Source: JBCCFW01 sp039029535
GTDB taxonomy: Bacteria > Acidobacteriota > JBCCFW01
Reading direction: 5' to 3'
Assembly (NCBI GenBank): GCA_039029535.1
Contig: JBCCFW010000182.1
Coordinates: 1-14,495, forward strand
Length of the DNA: 14,495 nucleotides
This document shows positions 7,949 through 14,495 of this stretch, piece by piece (position 1 is the first letter of the stretch; every line of letters starts with the position of its first letter). A program made the translations under genes and the position numbers. The notes under the pieces are model-generated. The model saw nothing but the letters and a program-made list of their open reading frames with translations. It searched no databases and had not been told where the DNA came from.

Positions 7949-9967
7949 TTGTCCCAGCTCGAGTACCGACCGGACGTCGACGGCCTGCGAGCGGTGAGCG
8001 TCGTCCTCGTCGTGCTCTACCACGCCGGGGGGCTCGTGCCGGGAGGCTACGTCGGGGTCGACGTCTTCTTCGTCATCTCGGGCTTCCTCATCACGAGCCT
8101 CATCCGGAGCGAGCTCGAGACTGGACGCTTCTCGCTCGTTCGCTTCTACGAGCGCCGTGTCCGTCGCATCCTCCCGGCGTCGCTGGCCTGCGCCGTCGGG
8201 ACGATCGCCCTCGGCAGCGTCGTCATGCTCCCGGCGGACTTCGCCGACCTGGGCGACTCGGCCATCGCCCACGCCCTCGCGCTGGCCAACGTCTTCTTCC
8301 TGCGGCAGGGCGGCTACTTCGCCGGCCCCTCGGACGTGCAGCCGCTGCTCCACTCCTGGTCACTCGCCGTCGAGGAGCAGTTCTACCTGTTCTATCCGCT
8401 CCTTCTCATGCTCGTGTTCCGGCTCCGGCGCGCGTCGCTGACGTGGGTCGTGTCGGGGCTGACGGTGGCGTCCTTCGCGCTCAGCACCTGGAGCGTCGCC
8501 GCCTGGCCGGACGCGACGTTCTACCTGCTCCCCTTCCGCGCCTGGGAGCTGCTCATCGGTGGCCTGTTGGCGATCGTCTCCTTGCCCAGGCTCGGGAGAG
8601 TCGCCCGCGAGCTCGGGTCCGTCACGGGGCTCGCGCTCATCGTGCTCGCCGCCGTCCTCTTCGACGCGAGCACCACCTTCCCGGGACCGACGGCCCTACT
8701 TCCCTGCCTCGGCGCCGTGCTGCTCATCGCGTCGCATTCGGGCGAGACAGAGCCGACGACGATCGGACGCGTCCTCACGCTCCGTCCGATGGTCTTCGTC
8801 GGGCTGATCTCCTACTCGCTGTATCTCTGGCACTGGCCGATCATGGCGCTCATGCGCTACTCGCTCATCGAGCTCGACCTCGTCGCGAGCGCTGTGGCCA
8901 TCCTCCTCAGCTTCGTGCTGGCGGTGCTGTCGTGGCGCTTCGTCGAGCAGCCCTTCCGTCGCTCACGCTCCCGCGAGACCGGCAGCGACGAGGCTGCCCA
9001 GCGCGACCGACGTCGCGTGTTCGTGGCCGGCGCCCTGGCGACGCTCGCCGTGCTCGCGCTCGGCGCAGTCCTTCGCTTCACCGGAGGCCTGCCGCAGCGG
9101 CTGGGACCGGAAGCCACCGTGCTCGCCGAGGACGCGACCTGGCACGGAGCGGACATGGAGATGACCGGCACCCAGGTCGACCACCCACGGATCGGCGCGA
9201 CGGAGAGCGCGCGCGACTCCTTCGTGGTCTGGGGCGACAGCCACGCGATGATGCTGTCGGACGTGCTGGACCACGTGGCCCGCGAGGCGGGAGTGAGCGG
9301 TCGTTTCATCGCGTCCAGCGGCGTCCCTCCCCTGCCCGAGGTCTGGCGCAAGGACCGCGGTGAGCCGGCGCCCACGAGCACGCGCATCGTCGAGGAGCTC
9401 GTGGCGGCCGGGCCGCGCGACGTCATCCTCATCGCCCGCTGGTCCGTCTGGACCGAGGGCTACGGCGAGGGCGATCTCGCCTACGAGGTCCGGGGGCAGC
9501 GCTTCGACGAGTGCATCATCGGCGACGAGCAGACGGAAACGCACTCACCGGAGGATGGGCGTCGGGTGTTGAACGAGCACCTGCGGGATCTCGTCGCCAC
9601 CTTGCAGGCCGCCGGCAAGCGCACGTGGATCGTGCAGCAGGTACCGGAGCAGCAGGGTCCCACGGCCTTCCCCTGGTTCTTGCAGCACCGCCTGGGTTGG
9701 ACGCGCGAGCTTCACCCCACCACGCGCGAGAAGCACGAGCATCGGCAGGGAGCGGTCAACACGATCCTCACCACGGCGGTGAGCGAGGGCGCGCGGCTCG
9801 TCGAGACCCAGGACCTGTTCTTCGACGAGGAGTCACGACCGATCCTCATCCGCGACGGGCGGGCCTGCTACCGGGACAACGACCACCTGAGCAAGCATGG
9901 GGCGCGTGCCCTCCTCGGCGACCGCTTCGCGGAGATGATGCGAGTCATCGCAGCGGGGTCTTCCTGA
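7949..9967 (+). CDS. Acyltransferase family 3 with C-terminal SGNH domain (OafA/YrhL-like cell-envelope O-acyltransferase)
   Basis: The product has 672 residues, typical of AT3-SGNH fusions. Residues 5-340 form the membrane acyltransferase, with about ten helices. Landmarks are DGLRAVSVVLVVLYHAGG (10-27) with the conserved His25, GVDVFFVISGFLIT (36-49), LLHSWSLAVEEQFYL (133-147) and SYSLYLWHWP (288-297). One more helix (357-376) leads to a periplasmic SGNH esterase-like domain. There GDSH (429-432) supplies the nucleophile Ser431, and DNDH (643-646) supplies Asp643 and His646; the catalytic triad looks intact. Family members move acetyl or other acyl groups from the cytoplasmic side onto O-antigen, peptidoglycan or exopolysaccharide, the SGNH domain completing transfer outside. 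The substrate cannot be told here, since no polysaccharide genes adjoin. The start is TTG. The stop is 13 bases from the tail-to-tail neighbour. Confidence 0.93.
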   Translation: MSQLEYRPDVDGLRAVSVVLVVLYHAGGLVPGGYVGVDVFFVISGFLITSLIRSELETGRFSLVRFYERRVRRILPASLACAVGTIALGSVVMLPADFADLGDSAIAHALALANVFFLRQGGYFAGPSDVQPLLHSWSLAVEEQFYLFYPLLLMLVFRLRRASLTWVVSGLTVASFALSTWSVAAWPDATFYLLPFRAWELLIGGLLAIVSLPRLGRVARELGSVTGLALIVLAAVLFDASTTFPGPTALLPCLGAVLLIASHSGETEPTTIGRVLTLRPMVFVGLISYSLYLWHWPIMALMRYSLIELDLVASAVAILLSFVLAVLSWRFVEQPFRRSRSRETGSDEAAQRDRRRVFVAGALATLAVLALGAVLRFTGGLPQRLGPEATVLAEDATWHGADMEMTGTQVDHPRIGATESARDSFVVWGDSHAMMLSDVLDHVAREAGVSGRFIASSGVPPLPEVWRKDRGEPAPTSTRIVEELVAAGPRDVILIARWSVWTEGYGEGDLAYEVRGQRFDECIIGDEQTETHSPEDGRRVLNEHLRDLVATLQAAGKRTWIVQQVPEQQGPTAFPWFLQHRLGWTRELHPTTREKHEHRQGAVNTILTTAVSEGARLVETQDLFFDEESRPILIRDGRACYRDNDHLSKHGARALLGDRFAEMMRVIAAGSS

Positions 9968-9980
9968 CCAGTCCTCGCGC

Positions 9981-11186
9981 TCAACTGGAGTCGACCGGCA
10001 GGTCTTCGACCCAGGCGTGAGAGTCGAGCCACTCGCCGTGCTCGCCGCTCTGGATGAGCACCATCAGTGCGGTGTCGTCCACGCCGGGAACGCGGAGACG
10101 ACCGACCGCTCGCCAACTGAGGTCGGGAAGCTGGCTGAGGTAGTGAGCCTCGAGGTCGAGACGACCATCTCGCAGGTAACCCAACTCGGAGTGCCAGCAC
10201 CCGAGCCGCTCCCTCAAGCCGAGCTTCGTCGTCTTGGACAGGGCTCGCCATGCCGCATTCCGAAGCTGGTACATGGCTGGTTCTCGCGACCGCGCGACCT
10301 CGACGTCCTCTTCCAGGAACGAACAGCCACCGATCCGCTGATCCGTGACCTCGAGGTCCTCGTTCAAGTCGGCCTCGATGCAGAGCGATGGGTGCCCCTC
10401 TCCGGGAAGGGCAATGGGCCATTGAACACGCCAGGCTCCATCGCCGAGACGTCCGAAGCGTCGGGATTCGACGAGACGCTCGACCTGCCAGACGAAGGCA
10501 GCCTCCGCCAGACGGTCATCGAAGGGCCCCACGATGGGAGGGCATTCCTTCATCTCGTCTTGCCACGGGGCGGTGCCGAGGAGTCGAACGACCGAGGGCT
10601 CGCTCTCGATCCAGACGTTCAGCGCGATCACCTCCGCGATCGGCTCAGGGAGTCGAAAGACGTGATCCACGACCCGGGCGAAGTCGTAGGGATGCCCCCC
10701 CTGGTAGCGAGGCAAGACATCGCGCCACTTGGGACCGGTCCCCCGATACGGGATGCGTCGCTCCTCTCTCCAGGCCCGACGAGACATCCTCCCCCTGGCT
10801 GGCGGAGGCTCCGGCGGGCTGCGCAGCTCGGCAAGCGCTCGTGTGCCATGGCTCGTGATCGCCTCGATCCCGAGCCTGATCGGCTGTCCCCGCGAGTAGC
10901 AGAGTCCCTTCCCTATCTCGCTGACACCGAGCAACTCGACCTCGTGCAGGGTCACGGGTGCATCGAAGCGAAACTGAAGCTCGAGCGCACCCTCGAGCCC
11001 CCAACAGCTCCAAACCCGCTCCGGATCCTCCGGGAAGAACTTCAGGACGCTCGTCGGTGGGCAGGCCCGGCGGTCGTCGGCCCGAGTCACGCGCGTGATC
11101 GGCAGCAGCGCCAGGTCGACGCACTCGGTCGCGGCGACCGGCGCGCACGACACCAGCATGACGAGAGCGATGCAGCCGAGTCTCAT
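9981..11186 (-). CDS. Exported protein of unknown function with a discoidin-like N-terminal segment
   Basis: The product has 401 residues. The start is firm: GGAGGAG lies a few bases upstream of the ATG. The N-terminus is hydrophobic (Arg2, core 4-13). It could be cut by signal peptidase II at LVSC (Cys14) or by signal peptidase I after VAA (17-19); the short lead makes the lipoprotein option uncertain. Residues 58-90 (VWSCWGL, LELQFRFDAPVTLHEVELLG) look like the opening of a discoidin/F5-8C-type or NADase-type glycan-binding jelly roll, where a Trp precedes strands ending in an Ile/Val-x-Ile-like pattern. Residues 115-145 are rich in Pro and Arg. Residues 200-400 contain Trp-rich alternating strands, including three Cys (C254-like region and later), and match nothing I know. 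No catalytic motif is seen. It converges with the acyltransferase, 13 bases apart. An envelope or surface-binding role is inference. Confidence 0.8.
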   Translation of the reverse strand: MRLGCIALVMLVSCAPVAATECVDLALLPITRVTRADDRRACPPTSVLKFFPEDPERVWSCWGLEGALELQFRFDAPVTLHEVELLGVSEIGKGLCYSRGQPIRLGIEAITSHGTRALAELRSPPEPPPARGRMSRRAWREERRIPYRGTGPKWRDVLPRYQGGHPYDFARVVDHVFRLPEPIAEVIALNVWIESEPSVVRLLGTAPWQDEMKECPPIVGPFDDRLAEAAFVWQVERLVESRRFGRLGDGAWRVQWPIALPGEGHPSLCIEADLNEDLEVTDQRIGGCSFLEEDVEVARSREPAMYQLRNAAWRALSKTTKLGLRERLGCWHSELGYLRDGRLDLEAHYLSQLPDLSWRAVGRLRVPGVDDTALMVLIQSGEHGEWLDSHAWVEDLPVDSS

Positions 11187-11358
11187 GGGGTCTCCTCCTG
11201 CCAGAAGACTGGACGCATCGCGCCTCGCCCGCTGTCAGAGCTCGGTCAAGAAACTCCCGGAGGCCCATGACGTACATGCACGAGCTCACGCAGTCACGAA
11301 GTAGACTCCCGCTCCGGGGCGTCCACGTCGTCCCGTGAATTGACTGAAGAGCACCAAC

Positions 11359-11364
11359 GAGGAG
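11359..11364 (+). promoter_or_regulatory. Strong ribosome binding site GAGGAG for the amphi-Trp gene
   Basis: GAGGAG is spaced 6 bases from the ATG at 11371. It confirms the start of a very short gene and suggests efficient translation. Confidence 0.65.
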
Positions 11365-11370
11365 CCCGCC

Positions 11371-11607
11371 ATGCCTGCCCGAAAGAAGAAGTCGAAGCGC
11401 GACGTCGAGAAGGACTACCCCACCAAGCAGTTCATCGCGAAGCTACGCCGCCTGGCGGACTGCCTCGAGGAGGGCAAGCGCTTCCGGATCCAGGTCGCCG
11501 GCGAGCGCGTGTCGGTCCCCTCCTCCGCCCGCATCAACATCGAGCACGAGCGGGGCTCGGATGCCGAAGAGATCGAGTTCCAGCTCGTGTGGGGCCTCGA
11601 CGACTAG
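11371..11607 (+). CDS. Amphi-Trp domain-containing small protein
   Basis: The product has 78 residues. After a Lys/Arg-rich start (4-14) comes the amphi-Trp domain: an amphipathic helix (FIAKLRRLADCLEEGK, 21-36), two strands (FRIQVAGERVSVP, 38-50) and acidic strands ending in a conserved Trp (Trp74 in FQLVW). Known members are tiny or form the end of larger proteins and are named for the amphipathic helix and invariant Trp. Their function is not established. The charged N-terminus and absence of a signal peptide point to the cytoplasm. The gene stands alone: it diverges from the 401-residue protein across 184 bases, room for its own promoter, and converges with the DUF4272 gene 17 bases away. 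Confidence 0.85.
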   Translation: MPARKKKSKRDVEKDYPTKQFIAKLRRLADCLEEGKRFRIQVAGERVSVPSSARINIEHERGSDAEEIEFQLVWGLDD

Positions 11608-11612
11608 TCGAG
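11596..11612. terminator. Small hairpin overlapping the amphi-Trp stop codon
   Basis: CTCGAC (11596-11601) and GTCGAG (11607-11612) form a perfect 6-bp stem with a 5-base loop across the stop codon, between convergent genes whose stops are 17 bases apart. It is short and has no T-tract, so it may only weakly terminate either transcript. Confidence 0.3.
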
Positions 11613-11624
11613 CCTCGAGAGCAC

Positions 11625-12332
11625 TCAGGTGCTCGTGTCGATCTCGGAGTAGAGCTCGGACCAGCCGAGCACCCAGCGGATGGCCTGGTGACGCTCGAGC
11701 GCCATGCTGAGACAGAACCCGACCTGCTGGGGCTCGGCCTTCGCGATCGAACGTCCGCCCACGGCGAGGTCACCTTCGGCCAGCGGCAAGCCCGTGATGA
11801 CGAGGGGGCCGAACCAGCAGGTCCGAGCGAACTCCGCGAAATCGAGCGAACCGCGATTCAGCGAGTGATCCCGAATGCGCCAGTGCGTGGCGAAGAGGAT
11901 CTCCGACTGCGTGGTCAGCTCGTCGGATGCCCGAAGCCTCGGCTCGGGCTCGATCGCCTCGGCGAGGAACCCGACCGCGTCAGCGGCTGCCTTGGGATCG
12001 AGGGGCACGTCGTGAGGGGTCAGCTCGAACCGGCCCAGCGCCCACGCGAGCACGCCGACCCCTTCCGCCCGCCAGGTCGCGTTGACGACGGCCTGAGGGT
12101 CCGCGGACCCGAGCTCCGCGTCGAGGAAGGCCAGCTCGCTCGGCTCCAGCTCATCGGCAACGCCGTGTTGGCGCAACCAGTCCAGGAGCCGCCCACGAAA
12201 GGCCTCCGCTTCCTGAGCACCAGCGTCTTGCTCGAGGAAGCCGCGGCAGACCATGGCCGACAGGGCGAGCGCCCGTCGCTGGACGCGCTCTGCAGTCGGG
12301 GGCGTGAGCTCATCGGAGTCGGCATCTCTCAT
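11625..12332 (-). CDS. DUF4272 domain-containing protein
   Basis: The product has 235 residues, close to the usual DUF4272 length, and has no signal peptide, so it is likely cytoplasmic. The family landmarks appear in order: a helix with RVQRRALALSAMV (16-28), the WRAEGVGVLAWALG block (87-100), FATHWRIRDHS (147-157) and the C-terminal ERHQAIRWVLGW followed by an Asp-Thr near the end (213-233). Function of the family is unknown; members are often scattered as single genes and sometimes near toxin-immunity loci, but no toxin is visible here. The frame is supported by GAGAGGGA upstream of the ATG at 12332. Another ATG 14 bases further upstream is out of frame. The gene diverges from the Popeye-like gene across 225 bases, the largest gap in the window, which should hold both promoters. 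Confidence 0.85.
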   Translation of the reverse strand: MRDADSDELTPPTAERVQRRALALSAMVCRGFLEQDAGAQEAEAFRGRLLDWLRQHGVADELEPSELAFLDAELGSADPQAVVNATWRAEGVGVLAWALGRFELTPHDVPLDPKAAADAVGFLAEAIEPEPRLRASDELTTQSEILFATHWRIRDHSLNRGSLDFAEFARTCWFGPLVITGLPLAEGDLAVGGRSIAKAEPQQVGFCLSMALERHQAIRWVLGWSELYSEIDTST

Positions 12333-12557
12333 GGTTCCCTCTCATGCCGGGACGGTGAGGTGTTTCCAACGAGGGGCGAGTCTACCCGCGAGCATGCTTG
12401 ACGGCTTGGCAGGGCTCTCGGTTCCGCCCCAGACCCGCGCTCCTTTTCGCGTGTTCGGCCGGGCGGTCGCGGCCTGACCGGGCTAGCATCTCCGGCTGGA
12501 GGGCCCTACCGGCGCGGACACCGACGTTCGGACTGCGCCGAGAGCGGGTCGTGATCG
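12333..12557. other. 225-base divergent intergenic region between DUF4272 and Popeye-like genes
   Basis: No coding sequence is supported here. A TTGACG resembling a -35 box lies at 12398-12403 on the plus strand, but no TATAAT-like box follows at 17 bases. A TAGCAT resembling a -10 box lies at 12484-12489 without a convincing -35. I therefore place no promoter, though one for each flanking gene is expected here. Confidence 0.4.
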
Positions 12558-13220
12558 ATGAGCGCATTCTGGGACTCGATGGTGCACGTCTCGTACGTGC
12601 TGCTTCTCATCGCGTACTTGGTCCACGACGTCCTCAAGTTGCGGGCGCTGGCCTTCTTGTCCACCGGGGCCTGGGTCAGCTACTGCGCCGTGCAGTCGCC
12701 GACGTTGTGGGAGCCGTTGCTCTGGAGCGTCACGTTCATGCTCGTGAACGCGGTCCAGATCGCACGACTGCTCCGAGAGCGACGCGCGATCCGCTTCACC
12801 GAGGAGGAACGCGACCTCTACGAGACGGTGTTCAGCAACTTCTCCGGCGTCGAGTTCATGCGCTTGCTCCAGTTCGCGAGCTGGCGTGACGCTCCGGCGG
12901 GCGAGGTCCTCGTCTCCGAAGGCGAGGTTCCCGAGGGCGTGATGTACCTCTCGCGGGGAGGCGCCCGAGTCGAGAGCCATCACCGCGAGCGAGCCCACCT
13001 CCGCCCGCTCAGCTTCGTGGCCGAGATGTCCTACGTGTCCGGCGCTCCCGCCTCGGCCACCGTCCAGCTCACGGAGCCCTCGCGCTACCTCCTCTGGACC
13101 CGCAACGATCTCGACGCCCTCTTCGCCAAGCACCCGAGCATCCGCTCCGCCTTCCAGTCGGTCGTCGGCGCCGACCTGGCCCGCAAGCTCCAGCTACACG
13201 ACGAGGACGACAGCGAGTGA
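12558..13220 (+). CDS. Popeye-like membrane protein with cyclic-nucleotide-binding-type domain
   Basis: The product has 220 residues. The N-terminal part (8-72) has three hydrophobic segments (10-27, 30-46, 52-68) ending in RLLRERR. The order (VSYVLLLIAYLVHDVLKLR, then the SPTLWEPLLWSVTFMLVNAVQIA region) matches the membrane part of Popeye (POPDC) proteins and their bacterial relatives. After an acidic helix (81-92) comes a cyclic-nucleotide-binding beta-roll (about 93-190), with SEGEVPEGVMYLSRGGARVES (120-140, long stretch noted by position) and a phosphate-binding cassette FVAEMSY...ASATV (153-169). Glu156 is in place, but the Arg that usually grips the cyclic phosphate is replaced by Ala165, so ligand specificity may differ, as in Popeye cassettes. 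It likely acts as an inner-membrane sensor with its binding domain in the cytoplasm. The stop overlaps the next start by four bases (GTGA). No clear Shine-Dalgarno is visible. Confidence 0.85.
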   Translation: MSAFWDSMVHVSYVLLLIAYLVHDVLKLRALAFLSTGAWVSYCAVQSPTLWEPLLWSVTFMLVNAVQIARLLRERRAIRFTEEERDLYETVFSNFSGVEFMRLLQFASWRDAPAGEVLVSEGEVPEGVMYLSRGGARVESHHRERAHLRPLSFVAEMSYVSGAPASATVQLTEPSRYLLWTRNDLDALFAKHPSIRSAFQSVVGADLARKLQLHDEDDSE

Positions 13221-13711
13221 TCGTGTTGCTGAACGGCCCTGCGGGCGTCGGCAAGACCACCGTCGCCCGCCTGCTGGCCGACCGCCTGGAAGGCACGGCC
13301 TGCATCTCCGGCGACGCGCTAAGGGCCTTCGCTCCCGCCGAGGCGCGCCGCGTCCTCGGCCCCGGATCGACCTATCGTGCGGGGGCCGTGCTCGCTGAGA
13401 CTTACCTCGACATGGGAGCGACCCGGGTCGTCTTCGAGTACGTGTTCGAGAGCCCGCGACAGGTCGGATACTTCCGCGATGCGTTGCGCGACGAGCGACC
13501 GCTGCACCTGGTCACGCTGTGGGCTCCTCTCGACGTGCTCATCGAGCGCGCCGCCAGTCGATCCGACCGACCCGACATCGGCGAGGACCAGGTCCGTCGA
13601 TCTCACGACGCGCTCGCGCTCTGCCTGCCCGAGCTGGGTCGGATCGTGGAGACTGCGAGCGCGGCGCCGGAGGCCGTCGCGAAGGCGATCCGCGACGGCC
13701 TGTCGACCTAG
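13217..13711 (+). CDS. Small P-loop kinase-like NTPase, translationally coupled to the Popeye-like gene
   Basis: The product has 164 residues. Walker A is GPAGVGKT (7-14). SGDALR (31-36) resembles the substrate-sensing Asp of small-molecule kinases. VVFEYVF (71-77) takes the Walker B-like strand position, and ERAASRSDR (110-118) gives the Arg-rich lid. Size and order fit the shikimate-kinase, gluconate-kinase and chloramphenicol-phosphotransferase-like group of the P-loop kinase fold. The substrate cannot be inferred, and zeta-toxin-type or DUF-type kinases are alternatives. The GTG start (13217) overlaps the preceding TGA; GAGGA at 13203-13207 gives a 9-base spacing. No antitoxin-like helix-rich partner is present, which argues against a zeta toxin. 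It is likely cytoplasmic. Its coupling to a membrane cyclic-nucleotide sensor suggests shared control. Confidence 0.85.
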   Translation: MIVLLNGPAGVGKTTVARLLADRLEGTACISGDALRAFAPAEARRVLGPGSTYRAGAVLAETYLDMGATRVVFEYVFESPRQVGYFRDALRDERPLHLVTLWAPLDVLIERAASRSDRPDIGEDQVRRSHDALALCLPELGRIVETASAAPEAVAKAIRDGLST

Positions 13712-13719
13712 CCCGAGTC

Positions 13720-14495
13720 TCAATCCTCACCGATGACCGTCGCGGGCGTGGTGAAGGTCATCGTGCCGTCGTTCTCACCCAGGTCCTCGTAGAGCTGACC
13801 GAAGCCCGTCGCCGTGTTTCCTGTGCCGCCGAGGACCGACGCCCCGGCCCGAACCACGGCGTCGCCCACCGTTCCGAACGCGACGTTGTCGATCGTCCCG
13901 GCGAAGGCGTAGCTGAGGTCGATGCCGTTGGTCACGTCAGCGATCGAGCCTCCGTCGATGTCGAGAACACCGCGGTACCTATTCAGCAGGATGCCGTTGG
14001 TCGCGTTGGAGACGTTGAGATCGGCGAAGGTGATGTCGGAAGTGTCGAACTCGACGCTGAGCCCATCGCCTCCCAGGTCGGAGAGCGTCGTGGTCCCGGT
14101 GGCCATGAACGAGCCCCTCCCATCCTCGAACGCGATGCCGTCGCCGCCCCCTCCATCGACGGTGAGGTTGTTGAATGTCAGGGCCATGTCCGTGGCCACG
14201 GAGCTGACACCATCGAAGCCCGAGCCCTGAATGAGCGTGTTGCCGCCCACCGTGAAGTCACCCGTGGAGAAGTCGAGGCGGATCCCGCTGAGCCCTGAAC
14301 CGTCGATGCTGAGGTTGCCGGCTGTGAAGTCGACGCTGGAGTCGACGATCAGGATGCCCTGACGACCGGGATCGTCGATGGTGAGGTTGCCGAACGAGAG
14401 CATGGCATCCACGCCATTCGCGATCTCGACCCCATCCCTCCCGGCTCCGCGGAGGAGAGCATCGCCGGTGACCGTGAGCGCGCCCCTCATGTCGA
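13720..14495 (-). CDS. C-terminal part of a right-handed parallel beta-helix protein (5' truncated by window edge)
   Basis: The frame is open to the right edge (the Met codon at 14490 is preceded by an Asp codon), so the protein begins outside the window. The visible part, about 257 residues, is low in charge and rich in Gly, Asp, Thr and Ser. It repeats a pattern: Asn-Leu-Thr/Ser-Ile/Val-Asp, a Gly-rich turn, then an x-Gly-Ile/Val/Leu strand. Numbering from Met 14490, the Gly of that strand recurs at 20, 45, 69, 94, 118, 143, 166 and 189, a period of 23-25 residues, as expected for one coil of a pectate-lyase-type helix. No catalytic triplet of pectate lyases or other polysaccharide lyases is visible in this part. 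Residues 195-256 form a cap-like end with no visible anchoring signal. It is probably a secreted or surface protein. It converges with the kinase gene, 8 bases apart. Confidence 0.85.
   Translation of the reverse strand, partial: DMRGALTVTGDALLRGAGRDGVEIANGVDAMLSFGNLTIDDPGRQGILIVDSSVDFTAGNLSIDGSGLSGIRLDFSTGDFTVGGNTLIQGSGFDGVSSVATDMALTFNNLTVDGGGGDGIAFEDGRGSFMATGTTTLSDLGGDGLSVEFDTSDITFADLNVSNATNGILLNRYRGVLDIDGGSIADVTNGIDLSYAFAGTIDNVAFGTVGDAVVRAGASVLGGTGNTATGFGQLYEDLGENDGTMTFTTPATVIGED
14154..14391 (-). repeat. Degenerate DNA repeats encoding beta-helix coils
   Basis: A roughly 19-base motif recurs at 14301-14319 and 14373-14391 with one mismatch, exactly 72 bases (24 codons) apart. A third, more diverged copy lies at 14154-14170, 147 bases (49 codons) from the middle one. 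They encode the Asn-Leu-Thr/Ser-Ile/Val-Asp strand. The sequence suggests growth by duplication of a coil. Confidence 0.65.

Noticed and set aside
7885..9363. 492-codon plus-strand frame starting ATGATG over the acyltransferase gene
   Set aside because: Its product is Arg/Pro-rich with no recognisable motif, and it lies in another frame over the clear AT3-SGNH motifs.
10017..11270. 417-codon plus-strand frame opposite the 401-residue exported protein
   Set aside because: The minus-strand gene has a strong Shine-Dalgarno and export signal; the plus-strand frame has neither.
11340..12401. 353-codon plus-strand frame spanning the amphi-Trp and DUF4272 genes
   Set aside because: It crosses two recognised families in other frames and has no supporting motif.
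13217..13711. Zeta-type toxin of a toxin-antitoxin pair
   Set aside because: The upstream coupled gene is a membrane cyclic-nucleotide-binding protein and not an epsilon-like antitoxin; the kinase is also short for zeta toxins.

Overview
This is a GC-rich bacterial window (well over 60% G+C by eye), densely packed with 12 protein-coding genes on both strands. No tRNA, rRNA, CRISPR array, insertion sequence or phage gene is visible. The longest non-coding gap is about 225 bases (12333-12557). The style suggests a Gram-negative-like bacterium with a large secretome: long exported mosaics of FG-GAP-type propeller, DUF11, Ig-like and beta-helix modules, cysteine-rich extracellular domains, a dockerin-like tail and lipoproteins. 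Planctomycetota or Myxococcota-like lineages, possibly uncultured, fit this style. That is inference; no marker gene here fixes the taxonomy.

Layout. (1) 2-3462, plus strand: the C-terminal part of an Ala-rich helical plus propeller-like protein, entering from outside the window. Five bases later comes a secreted FG-GAP-like propeller protein ending in a dockerin-like module. A strong GC hairpin at 3481-3506 closes this unit and also faces the next genes. (2) 3514-7388, minus strand: a 1067-residue secreted zinc metalloprotease mosaic, followed after 128 bases by a small cysteine-rich lipoprotein. (3) 7434-9967, plus strand: a DUF6122 membrane protein, diverging from the protease across only 45 bases, then an acyltransferase-3/SGNH cell-surface O-acyltransferase with a TTG start. 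(4) 9981-12332: an unrecognised 401-residue exported protein (minus), a 78-residue amphi-Trp protein (plus) and a DUF4272 protein (minus). (5) 12558-13711, plus strand: a Popeye-like membrane protein with a cyclic-nucleotide-binding fold, joined by a 4-base GTGA overlap to a small P-loop kinase. (6) 13720-14495, minus strand: the C-terminal end of a parallel beta-helix protein, with a clear coil period of about 24 residues.

How the genes work together. Regions 1-3 and 6 concern the cell surface and secretion: adhesion or scaffold-like proteins, a protease, and a transferase that acylates envelope glycans. They look like neighbours of similar type more than one pathway. The best candidate for a functional two-gene unit is the Popeye-like sensor with the P-loop kinase: the overlap implies coupled translation, and the cyclic-nucleotide pocket lacks its usual arginine. 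I did not find a defence system, a biosynthetic cluster or a clearly new mobile element. The most interesting items are that pair, the metalloprotease with a displaced third zinc ligand, the odd 13-residue dockerin-like loops, and the unrecognised 401-residue protein.
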